Source: JBBDMX01 sp040878035 (GTDB lineage Bacteria; Planctomycetota; Phycisphaerae; Phycisphaerales; Phycisphaeraceae). From it: 64,000 bases of DNA. Position numbers and translations under genes: made by a program. The notes beneath the pieces are model-generated. The model saw only the letters and a program-made list of their open reading frames with translations, was not told the origin of the DNA and made no database searches. Where the stretch lies: positions 10,458 through 74,457 of the forward strand of contig JBBDMX010000084.1 of the NCBI GenBank assembly GCA_040878035.1. Direction: 5' to 3'. This document shows positions 1-9,001 of this stretch, one piece after another (position 1 is the first letter of the stretch; every line of letters starts with the position of its first letter).

Positions 1-955
1 GATCGTCGGCATACTTGGCGTTGCGCAGGCGAACCTGCCCTTGGCGGGTAAAGGCGTTGGCGTTGCGGCCGTTGCGCGTGGGCAGCACACAGTCGAACAT
101 GTCCACCCCCGCCCGCACCGCCATCACGATGTCGCGCTCGTAGCCGACGCCCATGAGATAGCGTGGCCGATCATCGGGCAGCAGCGGGGCCGTATGCTCG
201 ACCACGCTCTTCATCTGGTCGTAACCCTCGCCGACCGCCACACCGCCGATGGCATAGCCGGGCAGATCGTGCTGGGTGACGGCCAAGGCGCACGCCTGTC
301 GCAAGGCCAGGTCGGTGCCGCCCTGAACGATGCCGAACAAGGCCTGGTCGCCTTTGCGTTGATGTGCTTTCACGCAGCGGTCCAGCCAGCGGATCGTGCG
401 CTGCGTGGCGGTAGCCAGGCGAGCCGGCGTGTCCTCACGCCCGGCGTCCTGGACTGCCCCCGCAAGCGACGGCCCGGCTCGCTCGTCGATCAGGGGAGAC
501 AGCGGCGGACAATCATCAAACGCCATGATGATGTCCGCTCCCAGCGCGTTCTGCACCGCCATCGCCCGCTCGGGCGTCAACTCCACCCGCGCCCCATCAA
601 GATGACTTTTGAACACGACCCCATCGTCATTGATCCGGCTGATGTGCGCTAGCGAAAAGACCTGAAAGCCGCCCGAATCGGTGAGAATCGAGCCGTCCCA
701 GGCCATCCACTTGTGCAAGCCGCCCATCTTCGCCACCAGGTCCGGCCCGGGGCGAAGCAGCAGGTGATACGTGTTAGCCAGAATGATGCGCGATCCGGTC
801 GCGGCGACCAGGCTGGGCAACAGGCCCTTGATCGCCGCCTGCGTGCCCACGGGCATGAACGCCGGCGTCTCAAACGCGCCATGCGGCGTCGTCACTCGCC
901 CCACCCGCGCCCGCGAGCCCGCATCCCGCGCCGTGATTTCAAACCGTATCGCCAT
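1..955 (-). CDS. tgt: queuine/7-deazaguanine tRNA-guanine transglycosylase, 3' end cut by window edge
   Basis: Exchanges guanine-34 of GUN-anticodon tRNAs for the queuosine precursor preQ1. About 318 codons are visible, read leftward from ATG at 955 (MAIRFEITA); an in-frame ATG at 964 is an alternative. The TIM-barrel signature LTDSGGFQVF carries the catalytic Asp near residue 93. Further on are AFDDCPPLS, a GYAIGG-type segment and GVDMFDCVLPTRNGRNA, which holds the second catalytic Asp and the tRNA-contacting loop. The C-terminal zinc site (CxCxxC) lies outside the window, so completeness cannot be judged. The match to the bacterial Tgt family is unambiguous. Confidence 0.95.
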   Translation of the reverse strand, partial: MAIRFEITARDAGSRARVGRVTTPHGAFETPAFMPVGTQAAIKGLLPSLVAATGSRIILANTYHLLLRPGPDLVAKMGGLHKWMAWDGSILTDSGGFQVFSLAHISRINDDGVVFKSHLDGARVELTPERAMAVQNALGADIIMAFDDCPPLSPLIDERAGPSLAGAVQDAGREDTPARLATATQRTIRWLDRCVKAHQRKGDQALFGIVQGGTDLALRQACALAVTQHDLPGYAIGGVAVGEGYDQMKSVVEHTAPLLPDDRPRYLMGVGYERDIVMAVRAGVDMFDCVLPTRNGRNANAFTRQGQVRLRNAKYADD

Positions 956-1078
956 GCCCGGCATGATAGGGGGTTTCTGATTTCTGATTAAGAGAGCGGC
1001 ACGCGGCCAAATCAGAGTTCAGACGGCCTCAACAGCGGCGCAGCCACTCCAATTGGAAATCAGAGACTCCTCCCCCCA

Positions 1079-1272
1079 GGGCAATTGCATATGGCTTTTC
1101 CGGTCCCTCTCCCTTCTGAGGGAGAGGTTAGGTGAGGGTGATTGAAATGGCGATGACGTGCCCAGATCGCCGTTTCGTAACCATGAACAGTACCGATCAC
1201 CCTCACCCCAGCCCTCTCCCTCAGACCCCGGAGGGAGAGGGGGTCAGAGCGGCCATTTGCAGTTGCCCTGTT
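1079..1272. repeat. intergenic nested inverted repeat
   Basis: This fills most of the 320-bp gap between tgt and the rhomboid gene. The outer arms GGGCAATTGCATATGGC (1079) and GCCATTTGCAGTTGCCC (ending 1272) are imperfect reverse complements. Inside, CCCTCTCCC...GGGAGAGG followed by GGTGAGGGTGAT is mirrored by ATCACCCTCACC then CCCTCTCCC...GGGAGAGGG. The whole unit can fold into one long hairpin. No coding potential is evident. It belongs with the other dispersed palindromic repeats of this window. Confidence 0.7.
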
Positions 1273-1280
1273 CCTCCCCC

Positions 1281-2252
1281 TCAATCCCTTCGCCGCTCGG
1301 TCGCGCGCTGGAGCGTGCGCTTCTCTTTGTCCGACAGGCTGTGCAGGCCCTGGGCCTTGACCTTGGCCAGAATGCGGTCAACCTCGGCCTCCTCGTCGGC
1401 CACGGCTTTTTCCTGGCGCTGCTGCATCCACTTTTTCACCGCGTTGATGCGCGAGTCGCGCGGCGCCGCCAGCGCCGCGGCGCGGCGCGGGCCGCCGGCC
1501 CAGTCGAGGCTGCGCGGCCACTTGACCAGGGCAAAGCCCAAGAGCGCTCCCCCCAGATGCCCTGCTTCGCCGCCCGCGTTGTGCAGGTTGAGCAGCACCG
1601 CCACCAGCGCATAGACCAGAATGAACGCCGCCAACGTGCGAATGGTCGTGGGGATGATGAAGAACAGGAGCACGCGGAGCTGCGGCGCTACCAGGGCGCA
1701 GCCGATGAGGATGCCAAAGAGTGCACCCGAGGCGCCCACCAGGGGGATTTTCGGGTCGCCGTACAGCACGCCGGTGTAGGACAGGACACTGTAGAGCCAG
1801 GCGCTGGACAGGCCGCAAAGCAGGTAGAACGCCAGGAATCGCCGGCTGCCCCACCATTGTTCCATGATCGGGCCGAAAAAATACAACCCGATCATATTGA
1901 AAAGCAGGTGCCCGGGATCAGCGTGCAGGAACTGGTAGGTGATGAAGCGCCAAAGCTGGAACTCGTGCAGGGCGGTGGTGCGGCTGAAGAAACCCAGCAT
2001 GAACAGCGGGCCATCCTGCCCCCGCCAGGGACCCAGCACCATGTCCACCAGGAAGATCACCACGTTGATGATGATCAGCCACAAAGTGACCGACAGCCCC
2101 CGGAAGCCCGCAAAGCCCCGGCCCATACCGGGCAAGCGACTCTGCCAGGGAGTCCCCGCACGCGCGTATTGACGATCCTGCCAACCCATGGCGTGATTGT
2201 AGGCATAAACCGCGCGGGCCTGAGTCGGCAACACCGCGGGGCGCGGCGACAT
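1281..2252 (-). CDS. rhomboid family intramembrane serine protease
   Basis: A 323-residue polytopic membrane protein. The rhomboid active-site architecture is complete: H110 and H115 with N119 in LHADPGHLLFNM, nucleophile S175 in GASGALFG, and partner H232 in GEAGHLGG. About six hydrophobic segments span residues 55-245. A soluble C-terminal tail (residues 250-323) is rich in charged helix. The ATG at 2252 overlaps the stop of the upstream phosphatase gene (ATGA), which supports this start over an internal ATG at 2189. It is the last gene of a translationally coupled leftward operon. The substrate is unknown. Confidence 0.92.
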   Translation of the reverse strand: MSPRPAVLPTQARAVYAYNHAMGWQDRQYARAGTPWQSRLPGMGRGFAGFRGLSVTLWLIIINVVIFLVDMVLGPWRGQDGPLFMLGFFSRTTALHEFQLWRFITYQFLHADPGHLLFNMIGLYFFGPIMEQWWGSRRFLAFYLLCGLSSAWLYSVLSYTGVLYGDPKIPLVGASGALFGILIGCALVAPQLRVLLFFIIPTTIRTLAAFILVYALVAVLLNLHNAGGEAGHLGGALLGFALVKWPRSLDWAGGPRRAAALAAPRDSRINAVKKWMQQRQEKAVADEEAEVDRILAKVKAQGLHSLSDKEKRTLQRATERRRD

Positions 2253-3724
2253 CAGACCCGCAGCACCGCCAGCGTGATGTCGTCGAGTTGAGGCCCAGGG
2301 CCACGATGAGCGTCGGCGAGGCGCAACAACCGGGCGGCCAACTCCTGCGCCGAGTCGCCGCCGTGTTGGCGCAGCGCCTGGGGCAAGGCTTTTCTGCCCA
2401 GTAACCGGCCCTGGGGCGACAGCGTTTCCACAAGACCGTCGGTCAGCAGCACCAGCGCGTCGCCCGGCTCGATATCCATCCCCGCCAAGTCGTAGTCGGC
2501 CCGGGGATCAACGCCCAGAGGCATCCCCGTGGTGCTCAGTTCATCGAGCTGGCCGGTCCTGTGCATGACGTAGCCGATCTCATGCCCCGCGCTGGCGTAG
2601 ATCAGTCGACCCAGCCGCCGATCAATGATGCCCATGAACATGGTGGCAAAATCGCCGTCGAGGGTCACGGCGTGGAAGCGGCGATTGATTTGCCCCAGCA
2701 CCGCCGCCGGATCCGACAGGGCCTGGCCGTACTGTTCCTCGAAGAGGACTTTGAGCATGCCGGCACTCATGGCCGCGGGAATGCCGTGCCCGGTCACGTC
2801 CCCCATGTAGAGCACCAGGCGGTGTTCATCAATGATCTTGACGTCGAAGAAGTCGCCGCCCACATCCTGGGCGGGCAGGTGGACATGGTGAATGCCCACG
2901 GTCTGCAAATGGTCGGGCCGAGGCAGCAGGTTCTGCTGAATCTGGCGGGCCTTGGCCATCTGCACGCGGCGGCCGCGATCGGCCTGGGCCAGACTCCGGC
3001 TCATCTGCCCCAGCTCCCGCGCCAGGAAGTCCCATTCGGCGGTGGCGAAGTACGGCGGCGATTGACCCAGTTCCCCCGCGCCGATGCGGCGCACCATCCC
3101 CACCAGCCGCTGGGTCGGCCCGGTCACCAGCCGCAGCAGAATGAGATTCACCACCGCGGTGAGCAGCAGTCCCAGCAGGGCGATCCCTCCGGCGCGGGAT
3201 AGCAGCTGCGCCCGGGCCGCGCGATGCACATCGGTGGTGAATTCCGCGACGTATACCCGGGCCGCGTCGTCGCCACGTGTGCCGACCAGGATGGATCGCC
3301 CGTCCATCTGGGCCCGATTCCGGCCCGACGCCGCGGCACGCTGCATGGCCTGGGCAAAGGCCGGCGAGGCGCGATGGTGCGTCTGGGCCTGGAGCATCGT
3401 CTGGTCCAGACCCACGGCGATGTGATGGCCGGGGGAGGAAGCATCCTGCATCTGCGCGCAGGCGCGATCGATGTAGTCTTGCACGACCTGCAAACCGTGA
3501 TGGCGCAGTTGCGCCACGGCGGTCAACACCAGGGCGGCCTCGTCGCCCATGGCTGTTTGCCGATCCGCCAGCCGTTCGGCCAAGCCGCCTTGATAGTCGA
3601 TGATCAGCCCTGCCGCCAGGCCGGTGATCAGCACGCCATTGACCGCCAGCAGCAGTGCCGCGCGAATGCTGATTCGCCGCCTGGGGCGCGTGGCTAGAGG
3701 GATGCCGGGCGATGCGTCTGTCAT
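2252..3724 (-). CDS. membrane-anchored SpoIIE/PP2C-type serine phosphatase with HAMP-like linker
   Basis: A 490-residue protein. It has an N-terminal membrane segment (about residues 20-43), an extracytoplasmic stretch of about 130 residues, a second membrane helix ending in LILLRLVT, a HAMP-like coil, then a PP2C/SpoIIE domain over the last 230 residues. Metal-binding aspartates are visible in DVGGDFFDV, YMGDVTGHG, LLTDGLVE and DDITLAV. Such proteins (RsbU-like) usually dephosphorylate anti-sigma-factor antagonists. The start at 3724 is set by the ATGA overlap with the upstream gene. The long reading frame extending upstream of it is out of phase with that gene and is not needed. Confidence 0.9.
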   Translation of the reverse strand: MTDASPGIPLATRPRRRISIRAALLLAVNGVLITGLAAGLIIDYQGGLAERLADRQTAMGDEAALVLTAVAQLRHHGLQVVQDYIDRACAQMQDASSPGHHIAVGLDQTMLQAQTHHRASPAFAQAMQRAAASGRNRAQMDGRSILVGTRGDDAARVYVAEFTTDVHRAARAQLLSRAGGIALLGLLLTAVVNLILLRLVTGPTQRLVGMVRRIGAGELGQSPPYFATAEWDFLARELGQMSRSLAQADRGRRVQMAKARQIQQNLLPRPDHLQTVGIHHVHLPAQDVGGDFFDVKIIDEHRLVLYMGDVTGHGIPAAMSAGMLKVLFEEQYGQALSDPAAVLGQINRRFHAVTLDGDFATMFMGIIDRRLGRLIYASAGHEIGYVMHRTGQLDELSTTGMPLGVDPRADYDLAGMDIEPGDALVLLTDGLVETLSPQGRLLGRKALPQALRQHGGDSAQELAARLLRLADAHRGPGPQLDDITLAVLRV

Positions 3725-4122
3725 GAGGGGTTGACCATGGCCCAGGTTACCGGTTCGGGATCGTCCTGGGCGTCGCCCAGCCACACGCGCAGTTGGGTCC
3801 GCCCGTGCGTGGCCTGACTCAAGGGCGGCACCTCGAAGGCCACATCCCAGCAGCGGGATAGGGTTTCCCGCCATGGCCTCGTGCCGACGTGTTGGGTGAT
3901 ATGGACGCGAACGTGATACGTTCCGGGGCACAGCAGGAGGCGGGCGGTCCATGGCTGCGAGCAGGCCATGATGAGCCGGCCTGACCCGTCGAGGATCGAC
4001 CCGGTCAGGGCGACGGTCCGTGCCGCGGGGCAGGACACACACAACTCGCAAGGCACGGGATCCGGGCCATGATGGCTGCAAACGCCGGAAGGGGTAGGCC
4101 AAAGCGCACGATCAGAGTTCAT
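3721..4122 (-). CDS. small cysteine-rich protein of unknown function
   Basis: A 133-residue product coupled by ATGA overlaps to both neighbours (HD-GYP stop at its start, phosphatase start at its stop). This is the main argument that it is real. It has several cysteines in the first half (CSHHG, CELCVSCP, MACSQ, LLCPG) and short beta-rich segments such as TARLLLCPGTYHVRVHI. There is no signal peptide or membrane helix. I recognise no family. Its place between an HD-GYP protein and a PP2C phosphatase suggests a signalling accessory role, which is inference. Confidence 0.6.
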   Translation of the reverse strand: MNSDRALWPTPSGVCSHHGPDPVPCELCVSCPAARTVALTGSILDGSGRLIMACSQPWTARLLLCPGTYHVRVHITQHVGTRPWRETLSRCWDVAFEVPPLSQATHGRTQLRVWLGDAQDDPEPVTWAMVNPS

Positions 4123-5111
4123 GGCCGTGCCTCCATTGCGAGGGTGGGAACAGGTGTGGATGAGCCGGCCTCCAAGACGGCGGCCACAAAGGCGCTGACC
4201 ACGACCGGATCGAAGGCGCGGCCTGTTTCTTGGCGGATCATGGCCAGCGCCTCGCGGTGCGGCAGGGCGGCGCGGTAGGGCCGGTCATTGGTCAGGGCAT
4301 CATAGACATCCGCAACGGCAAAGACCCGGGCGGGCAGAGGGATGTCCGGCCCTTTGAGCCCGCGCGGATATCCCGCGCCGTCGAAGCGCTCATGGTGACA
4401 GAGAACCAAATCCGCCGCCCTGCGCAGCGATGGCAACCGCCCGACAATCCGGCTGCCGATCTCGGCGTGCCGCTGCATCAGCCGCCGCTCGTCCTGGTTC
4501 AGGAGCCCGGCTTTGAGCAGTATCCGGTCGGGCACGCCGATTTTGCCGATGTCGTGCAGGCGGGCGGCATCCTCCAGCGTACGGACCTCCTGCTCGGGCA
4601 GGCCCAGCAGCCTGGCGATGCGCACGGCCAACGCCGCCACCCGCTCCGAATGACAGTCGGTCTCGTGCTCGCGGGCATCCAGCGCCGACGCCAGGGCCTG
4701 GAGGGTTCCCTGATGCGCCTGCTCGGCCCGGCTCGTGGCGCGATGCTCCCGCTCGAACAGCCACCCGGCCAGGGCGGCGACGATCCAGAACAGCGCGATG
4801 TCGGCGCTCTGGTAGAGGTTCTCGCTGGTCTGGCCCGACCAGGCCAACAGGATGTGGGGAACGTAAAGCAACGTGCTGATCGCGGCGGCTAGCAGGGCGC
4901 CGCGGACGCCCAACCAAGCGCCGGTCAGGACGATGGGCACCAGGAACAGCTTGCCCAGCGCCACGTGCACGCCGTGCAGGGCGTGAGGGGACGTCGGCAC
5001 CAGCCCATGTCCCGCGGCAATGACCAGCAGCATCGCCAGGATCAGCAACGCGCGCTGCGCCGACCAAGGCCCAGGCTCTGCTCCGCGGGATGACGGCGCT
5101 GTGTGATTCAT
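4119..5111 (-). CDS. membrane HD-GYP domain protein (probable cyclic-di-GMP phosphodiesterase)
   Basis: A 330-residue protein. Three or four hydrophobic segments occupy residues 20-118, then a coiled linker, then an HD-GYP domain from about residue 135. The signature is intact: HDIGK (HD at 186-187), RHAEIGSRI, CHHERFDGAGYPRGL (GYP at 247-249) and the D in VADVYDALT. HD-GYP proteins hydrolyse cyclic di-GMP, and two PilZ receptors are encoded 7-8 kb away. The ATG at 5111 overlaps the ABC ATPase stop, so expression is probably coupled to the transporter. Confidence 0.9.
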   Translation of the reverse strand: MNHTAPSSRGAEPGPWSAQRALLILAMLLVIAAGHGLVPTSPHALHGVHVALGKLFLVPIVLTGAWLGVRGALLAAAISTLLYVPHILLAWSGQTSENLYQSADIALFWIVAALAGWLFEREHRATSRAEQAHQGTLQALASALDAREHETDCHSERVAALAVRIARLLGLPEQEVRTLEDAARLHDIGKIGVPDRILLKAGLLNQDERRLMQRHAEIGSRIVGRLPSLRRAADLVLCHHERFDGAGYPRGLKGPDIPLPARVFAVADVYDALTNDRPYRAALPHREALAMIRQETGRAFDPVVVSAFVAAVLEAGSSTPVPTLAMEARP

Positions 5112-5845
5112 GAAAGCGGTGCTCCGATGAGCCTGGCGCTTGGTCGCGAGTCCGCGCTGCCAGGGCCGGCCGCCCCCGGGGGCTGGATGCGGCCATCGCG
5201 GATGTGGATGGTGCGGTCCGCCAATGCGGCGCTCTCAGGATTGTGCGTGACTATGAACACCGTGCGGCCTTGGCGGCCCAGCTCCAGCAAGACTTCCATG
5301 ATCTGGCTCCCGGTGTGCGTATCCAGCGCCCCGGTGGGTTCGTCGGCCAGCAGCAGGGGTGGATCGTTGACCAGGGCGCGGGCGATGGCCAGGCGGCCCT
5401 GCTCCCCGCCGGAGAGCTGACCGGGAAGACGCGCCGCCTTGTCCGCCAGGCCCACGCGGTACAGGGCCTCCATGGCGCGCTGGCGCTTGTAGCCGCCCGG
5501 ACTGCGCAGCACGGCCAACGGCAGCATGACGTTCTCCACCGCCGTGAGGTAAGGCATCAGGTGGTGCTGCTGGAAGACAAAGCCCAGGTACTCGCGGCGA
5601 AAATCGGCGCGGGCCTCATCCGCCAGGTCATACACGTCGATGCCGTCAATCAGCAGCCGGCCCTGGCTGGGGTGGCTCATCGCCCCCAGGATCGCCAGCA
5701 GGGTGCTCTTGCCCGAGCCCGACGGCCCCATCAGGCAGACAAACTCACCCTCCTGGACGTGCTGGGTCACATCCGACAGCACGCAGGTCGTGGCGCCGTT
5801 GGACTGGTAGGTCTTGCTGACGTGATCCAGAACGATAAAGGGCAT
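5108..5845 (-). CDS. ABC transporter ATP-binding protein, LolD/MacB type
   Basis: A 245-residue ATPase. Walker A GPSGSGKST is at residues 40-48, the signature LSGGEQGRLAIARAL near 150, Walker B LLLADEPTGALD near 165, and a switch His in VTHNPESA. This subgroup partners FtsX-fold permeases, and one lies directly upstream. The start at 5845 has AAAGGA about 9 bases upstream; a longer frame reaching 6055 runs into the permease gene and is rejected. The C-terminus overlaps the HD-GYP gene by 4 bases. Confidence 0.93.
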   Translation of the reverse strand: MPFIVLDHVSKTYQSNGATTCVLSDVTQHVQEGEFVCLMGPSGSGKSTLLAILGAMSHPSQGRLLIDGIDVYDLADEARADFRREYLGFVFQQHHLMPYLTAVENVMLPLAVLRSPGGYKRQRAMEALYRVGLADKAARLPGQLSGGEQGRLAIARALVNDPPLLLADEPTGALDTHTGSQIMEVLLELGRQGRTVFIVTHNPESAALADRTIHIRDGRIQPPGAAGPGSADSRPSARLIGAPLS

Positions 5846-5862
5846 GGCGGCTGGTCCTTTCT

Positions 5863-7107
5863 TTAGATCGCGCGGAGGGCTTGGGTGGGATCCAGGCGCG
5901 CGGCGCGGAAGATGGGGTAGAGACTGCTGGCCACGCCGATGAGCAGGGCCGCCCCCAAGGCCGCGGGCATGAGCCAGGGGTGAAACTCCATGGCCGAGTC
6001 GGTCTGGGCGAACCAGGGCAGGGCCGCCCAACTCGTCAGCGTGCCGGCGCCCCAACCCACCAGCCCGCCCAGCAGACTGATCAGGCCCACTTCAATCATC
6101 AGGCCGACCACGATATGGCGCTTGCGGAAACCCAGCGCCCGCAGCACGCCGATCTCCCGCGTCCGTTCCATCACCGCGCCGGTCATGGTGGTGAAGATCA
6201 GCAGGGCGCCGATCGCCAGCACCACGCCCGAGACGGCGGCGGAGAAGCGTGCCAGACGATCCACCGCCTGCTCGCGGGCGCGCACCGTCTGCTGCACCGC
6301 CGAGGCCTTGGCGTGAGGCACCCGGGTACTGATCTGAGCGACGATGTCGCCGACCGGGCAGTCCTTGCACAGCGCGCTGATCTCGATCAGGCTCAACTGG
6401 TCGGGTTTACCCAGCAGGGCTTGAACATGCGGCAGGGAGGCGAAGATCATGCGATCCTCAGGCCCGGCGGTGGGGGCAATGACGCCCGACACGCGGTATT
6501 GCGCGCCGGCGATGTCAAGCCGATCGCGCCGCAACTCGAGGCCCGCATCATGGGCGGCCCCCGGTGGTGATGCGTGGGCCCCATGGCCTTGGTGCGCCGC
6601 GGCCGGCGCGGCGTCCTGCACCAGACCCAGCGCCACGGCCACCTCGTAGCCCACCAGCACCTCATGCTCGGCCTGGGGCGCGTCCCCCGTGATGCGCCAC
6701 CAGCGCTTGAGCTGGAGTTCGCTGGCGAAGTCGACCCCCGCCAGGAGTACGCGGCGCCCCTCGATTTCCACGCTGCCCAGCAGCTTGGGCGCCACCACAC
6801 TCAAGCGGTTGCCGTAGGGGATGTCCCGAATATCGCGGGCATCGGCGCCGGTCAGGTCCTGAACATCCAAGGCCACGCTGGAGACCGACACCCCGCCGTA
6901 GTTCAGCGCCAGGCTGTCGGACTTGGGCACGACGACGATGTTGGCGCCGAACTGGTCGAGTTGGGTGCCGATTTCGCGGCGGATCGAGCCGCTGAGCCCC
7001 AGCAGGGCCACCACGGTGCCGATGCCCAGGGCGATGCCGGCGGCCAGGAAGGCGGCCTTGCCTTTGCGCCGCTTCAGGTTCGCGATGGCCAGGGTACGGA
7101 TTCTCAT
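5863..7107 (-). CDS. FtsX/MacB-like ABC permease with a histidine-rich loop
   Basis: A 414-residue permease in the MacB arrangement: one N-terminal helix after the basic motif NLKRRKGKAAF, a large extracytoplasmic domain (about residues 45-280) and three C-terminal helices including VVLAIGALLIFTTMTG. The outer domain carries a His-rich insertion (HQGHGAHASPPGAAHDAG) and a CKDC motif, both of which could touch metal. The start at 7107 (MRIRTLAIAN) fits the family; GTG at 7140 is an in-frame alternative. With its ATPase and the DUF2318 protein it resembles transporters of iron-acquisition loci such as Campylobacter p19. That comparison is from memory. Confidence 0.9.
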   Translation of the reverse strand: MRIRTLAIANLKRRKGKAAFLAAGIALGIGTVVALLGLSGSIRREIGTQLDQFGANIVVVPKSDSLALNYGGVSVSSVALDVQDLTGADARDIRDIPYGNRLSVVAPKLLGSVEIEGRRVLLAGVDFASELQLKRWWRITGDAPQAEHEVLVGYEVAVALGLVQDAAPAAAHQGHGAHASPPGAAHDAGLELRRDRLDIAGAQYRVSGVIAPTAGPEDRMIFASLPHVQALLGKPDQLSLIEISALCKDCPVGDIVAQISTRVPHAKASAVQQTVRAREQAVDRLARFSAAVSGVVLAIGALLIFTTMTGAVMERTREIGVLRALGFRKRHIVVGLMIEVGLISLLGGLVGWGAGTLTSWAALPWFAQTDSAMEFHPWLMPAALGAALLIGVASSLYPIFRAARLDPTQALRAI

Positions 7108-7149
7108 GGGCTTGCTGATTGGGGCAAAGTTAAGAGGCACGGCGACGAC

Positions 7150-7749
7150 TCAAAGCGCGGCCCTGGCGGCCGAGCGATCATCGATGGTGCGCAACTCCCC
7201 GCTGTTGATCACCAGGTCGCCATCCACGACGACGCGCGGAACGCCGATGGGATGACAGCCGCCGGTCACCTCATTGATCAAGGCTGAAGGGAAGCTCCGG
7301 CCACATTTGTTGCACACCATCTCGTCGCCCTGCTGTTGATAGCCCTGTCGGCCGGCGTAGCAGACCTCGCAGGCGTCCAACGCCGCGCGGTACACCCCGT
7401 CGGAGCCGCGCAGGGCAAAGAAACGCACCGGAACCCCGCCGGCGTCAGCAAACTTGTAAAACCGGGCTTGCCCGTCGGCCAGATCAGCGATGGGAATGCG
7501 AATCTCGCCGTCGGCCGTGGCGCTGGCGAGCCTGGCCGTCTGATTCCGCGGCGCAGCGGAGCCGGGGTCGGATTCGATCGACCGGGCGCCGACGAAGATC
7601 ACGTAGGCGGCAATGGCCAGAATGAAAAGGCCGATACCGAGGTGGCCCGGCGACCATCGCCGCGGCGCGGCGGAGGGCTGGGTGAACTGCTCACGCTTAC
7701 GCTGACGATCGCCCATGTCCAGGGCGCGATGCTTTCTCTTGCGACTCAT
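7150..7749 (-). CDS. DUF2318 membrane-anchored cysteine-motif protein
   Basis: A 199-residue protein. A basic N-terminus is followed by one membrane helix (about residues 37-54), then a DUF2318 domain with conserved CEVC (127/130), GDEMVCNKCG (146/149) and GGC (165) cysteines, expected to bind iron, an Fe-S centre or another metal. The start at 7749 has GGGAG upstream; a longer frame to 7842 has no ATG. It is the first gene of the leftward operon and sits 42 bases before the FtsX permease. DUF2318 next to FtsX-type ABC genes is known from bacterial iron-uptake clusters. The metal specificity here is inferred. Confidence 0.87.
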   Translation of the reverse strand: MSRKRKHRALDMGDRQRKREQFTQPSAAPRRWSPGHLGIGLFILAIAAYVIFVGARSIESDPGSAAPRNQTARLASATADGEIRIPIADLADGQARFYKFADAGGVPVRFFALRGSDGVYRAALDACEVCYAGRQGYQQQGDEMVCNKCGRSFPSALINEVTGGCHPIGVPRVVVDGDLVINSGELRTIDDRSAARAAL

Positions 7750-8015
7750 CAAGGTGCTCCCGTGTCTGGCGCTGTTGTGCGGGCCTGCCGATGCAGCAGG
7801 CCTTCTCTCTACACAACGATGCCGGCGGGGCCGGGCGTTCAATAAACACCAGCAACTCCGAAAAAGTCGCGCACCAGGGTCAACCCCATCCAGGCTATGG
7901 AACCTTTTGCGGGCTCCGACTCGTTCAAGTCTACGGGGACAGTATGCGCGCTTTTCAAGAGCGCTCTGCCCACACTACCGCGCCCGCAATGCGACGGACG
8001 AAAGGAATGGAGTGC
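7750..8015. promoter_or_regulatory. divergent intergenic region between DUF2318 operon and metal-motif membrane gene
   Basis: 266 bases without a gene, separating two divergently transcribed, probably metal-related units. It must hold both promoters. A short hairpin GGCCTGC...GCAGGCC lies at 7782-7802. I see no recognisable operator such as a Fur box. A Shine-Dalgarno AAAGGA at 8001-8006 belongs to the rightward gene. Confidence 0.4.
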
Positions 8016-8933
8016 ATGAATTACTCTGGTATGCCCCAACGCCGTGCCTCGCTTCGCATGTTGCTCTCGATCCTGATGGGCGCGATCCTGCTGGCGGGGC
8101 TGACCGATGCCCGCGGCCAGACGACCGCCAGCCCGGATCCCGCCATCACCAACGCCACTTGCCCGGTGACGGTGGGTGAAGCCGTCGATCCCAGGCAGTG
8201 GGTCGAGTACCAGGGCAAGCGCGTCTACTTCTGCTGCGTCAAATGTAAGCGGCAGTTCGAGCGTGATCCGCAAGCTAATCTGGGAAACCTGCCACAGTTG
8301 GCCCAAGCATCCCCGGAAGCGGTGCCGCATGCCGACGGGCATGAACACCACGAACACGCCGACGACTCGACCCAAACTGGGCTCCACGACGAGGAACAAA
8401 GCACGGCAGCATCACCCCCGGAAGCCCATCCTCCAGCAGCCACGGACCAGCACGATCACGCGGCGCACAAACACGGCTCCGGGTCGGCGGGACTCCTTAA
8501 GCTCCTCACCTGGCTGGGCAACTTCCATCCGCCATCGGTCAGCTTTCCCATCGCTCTGCTGATCAGCGGCGCGCTGGCGGAACTATTGCTCATGGCCACC
8601 GGCCGGCCGCTGTTCGACGCCGCGGCCCGTTTCTGCGTCTGGCTGGGCGGCCTCAGCACGGTGGCGGCGGTGACGCTGGGCTGGTTCTTCGCCGGCTTCC
8701 ACTTGACCGATCCCGATTGGATCATGACGCTGCATCGCTGGCTGGGCACCGCGGCGGGCGTCTGGGCCATCCTGTTGCTGGTGCTGAGCGCCGCCGCTCA
8801 TCGGCCCAATGCTCAGGCGGCACGCTGGCGGCGGTGGTACCGCCTGGCACTGTTCCTCGCCGCCGCCGCCGTTGCCGTCAACGGCTTCTTCGGCGGGGCC
8901 ATGATCTACGGTTTGGATCATTATGTTTGGTAA
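8016..8933 (+). CDS. secreted/membrane protein: TRASH/YHS-like cysteine motif + His-rich linker + DUF2231
   Basis: A 305-residue protein. It has a signal-like helix (about residues 12-32), a short metal-binding domain with ATCPV (C49) and YFCCVKCKRQFE (C73, C74, C77), a linker rich in His/Asp/Glu (about residues 100-160, e.g. DGHEHHEHADD), and a four-helix DUF2231 membrane domain beginning GNFHPPSVSFPIALL. AAAGGA at 8001 sits 9 bases before ATG 8016, favouring it over ATG 8007. Related planctomycete proteins are thought to bind heavy metals or heme. The function is unproven, but the divergent neighbour supports a metal role. Confidence 0.8.
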   Translation: MNYSGMPQRRASLRMLLSILMGAILLAGLTDARGQTTASPDPAITNATCPVTVGEAVDPRQWVEYQGKRVYFCCVKCKRQFERDPQANLGNLPQLAQASPEAVPHADGHEHHEHADDSTQTGLHDEEQSTAASPPEAHPPAATDQHDHAAHKHGSGSAGLLKLLTWLGNFHPPSVSFPIALLISGALAELLLMATGRPLFDAAARFCVWLGGLSTVAAVTLGWFFAGFHLTDPDWIMTLHRWLGTAAGVWAILLLVLSAAAHRPNAQAARWRRWYRLALFLAAAAVAVNGFFGGAMIYGLDHYVW

Positions 8934-9001
8934 CGCCGTCAATTCGGGTAAGCTATGACTGTTCCTTTGCCTATCCGCATCACTCCTGGCCGAGGCATGT
9001 C

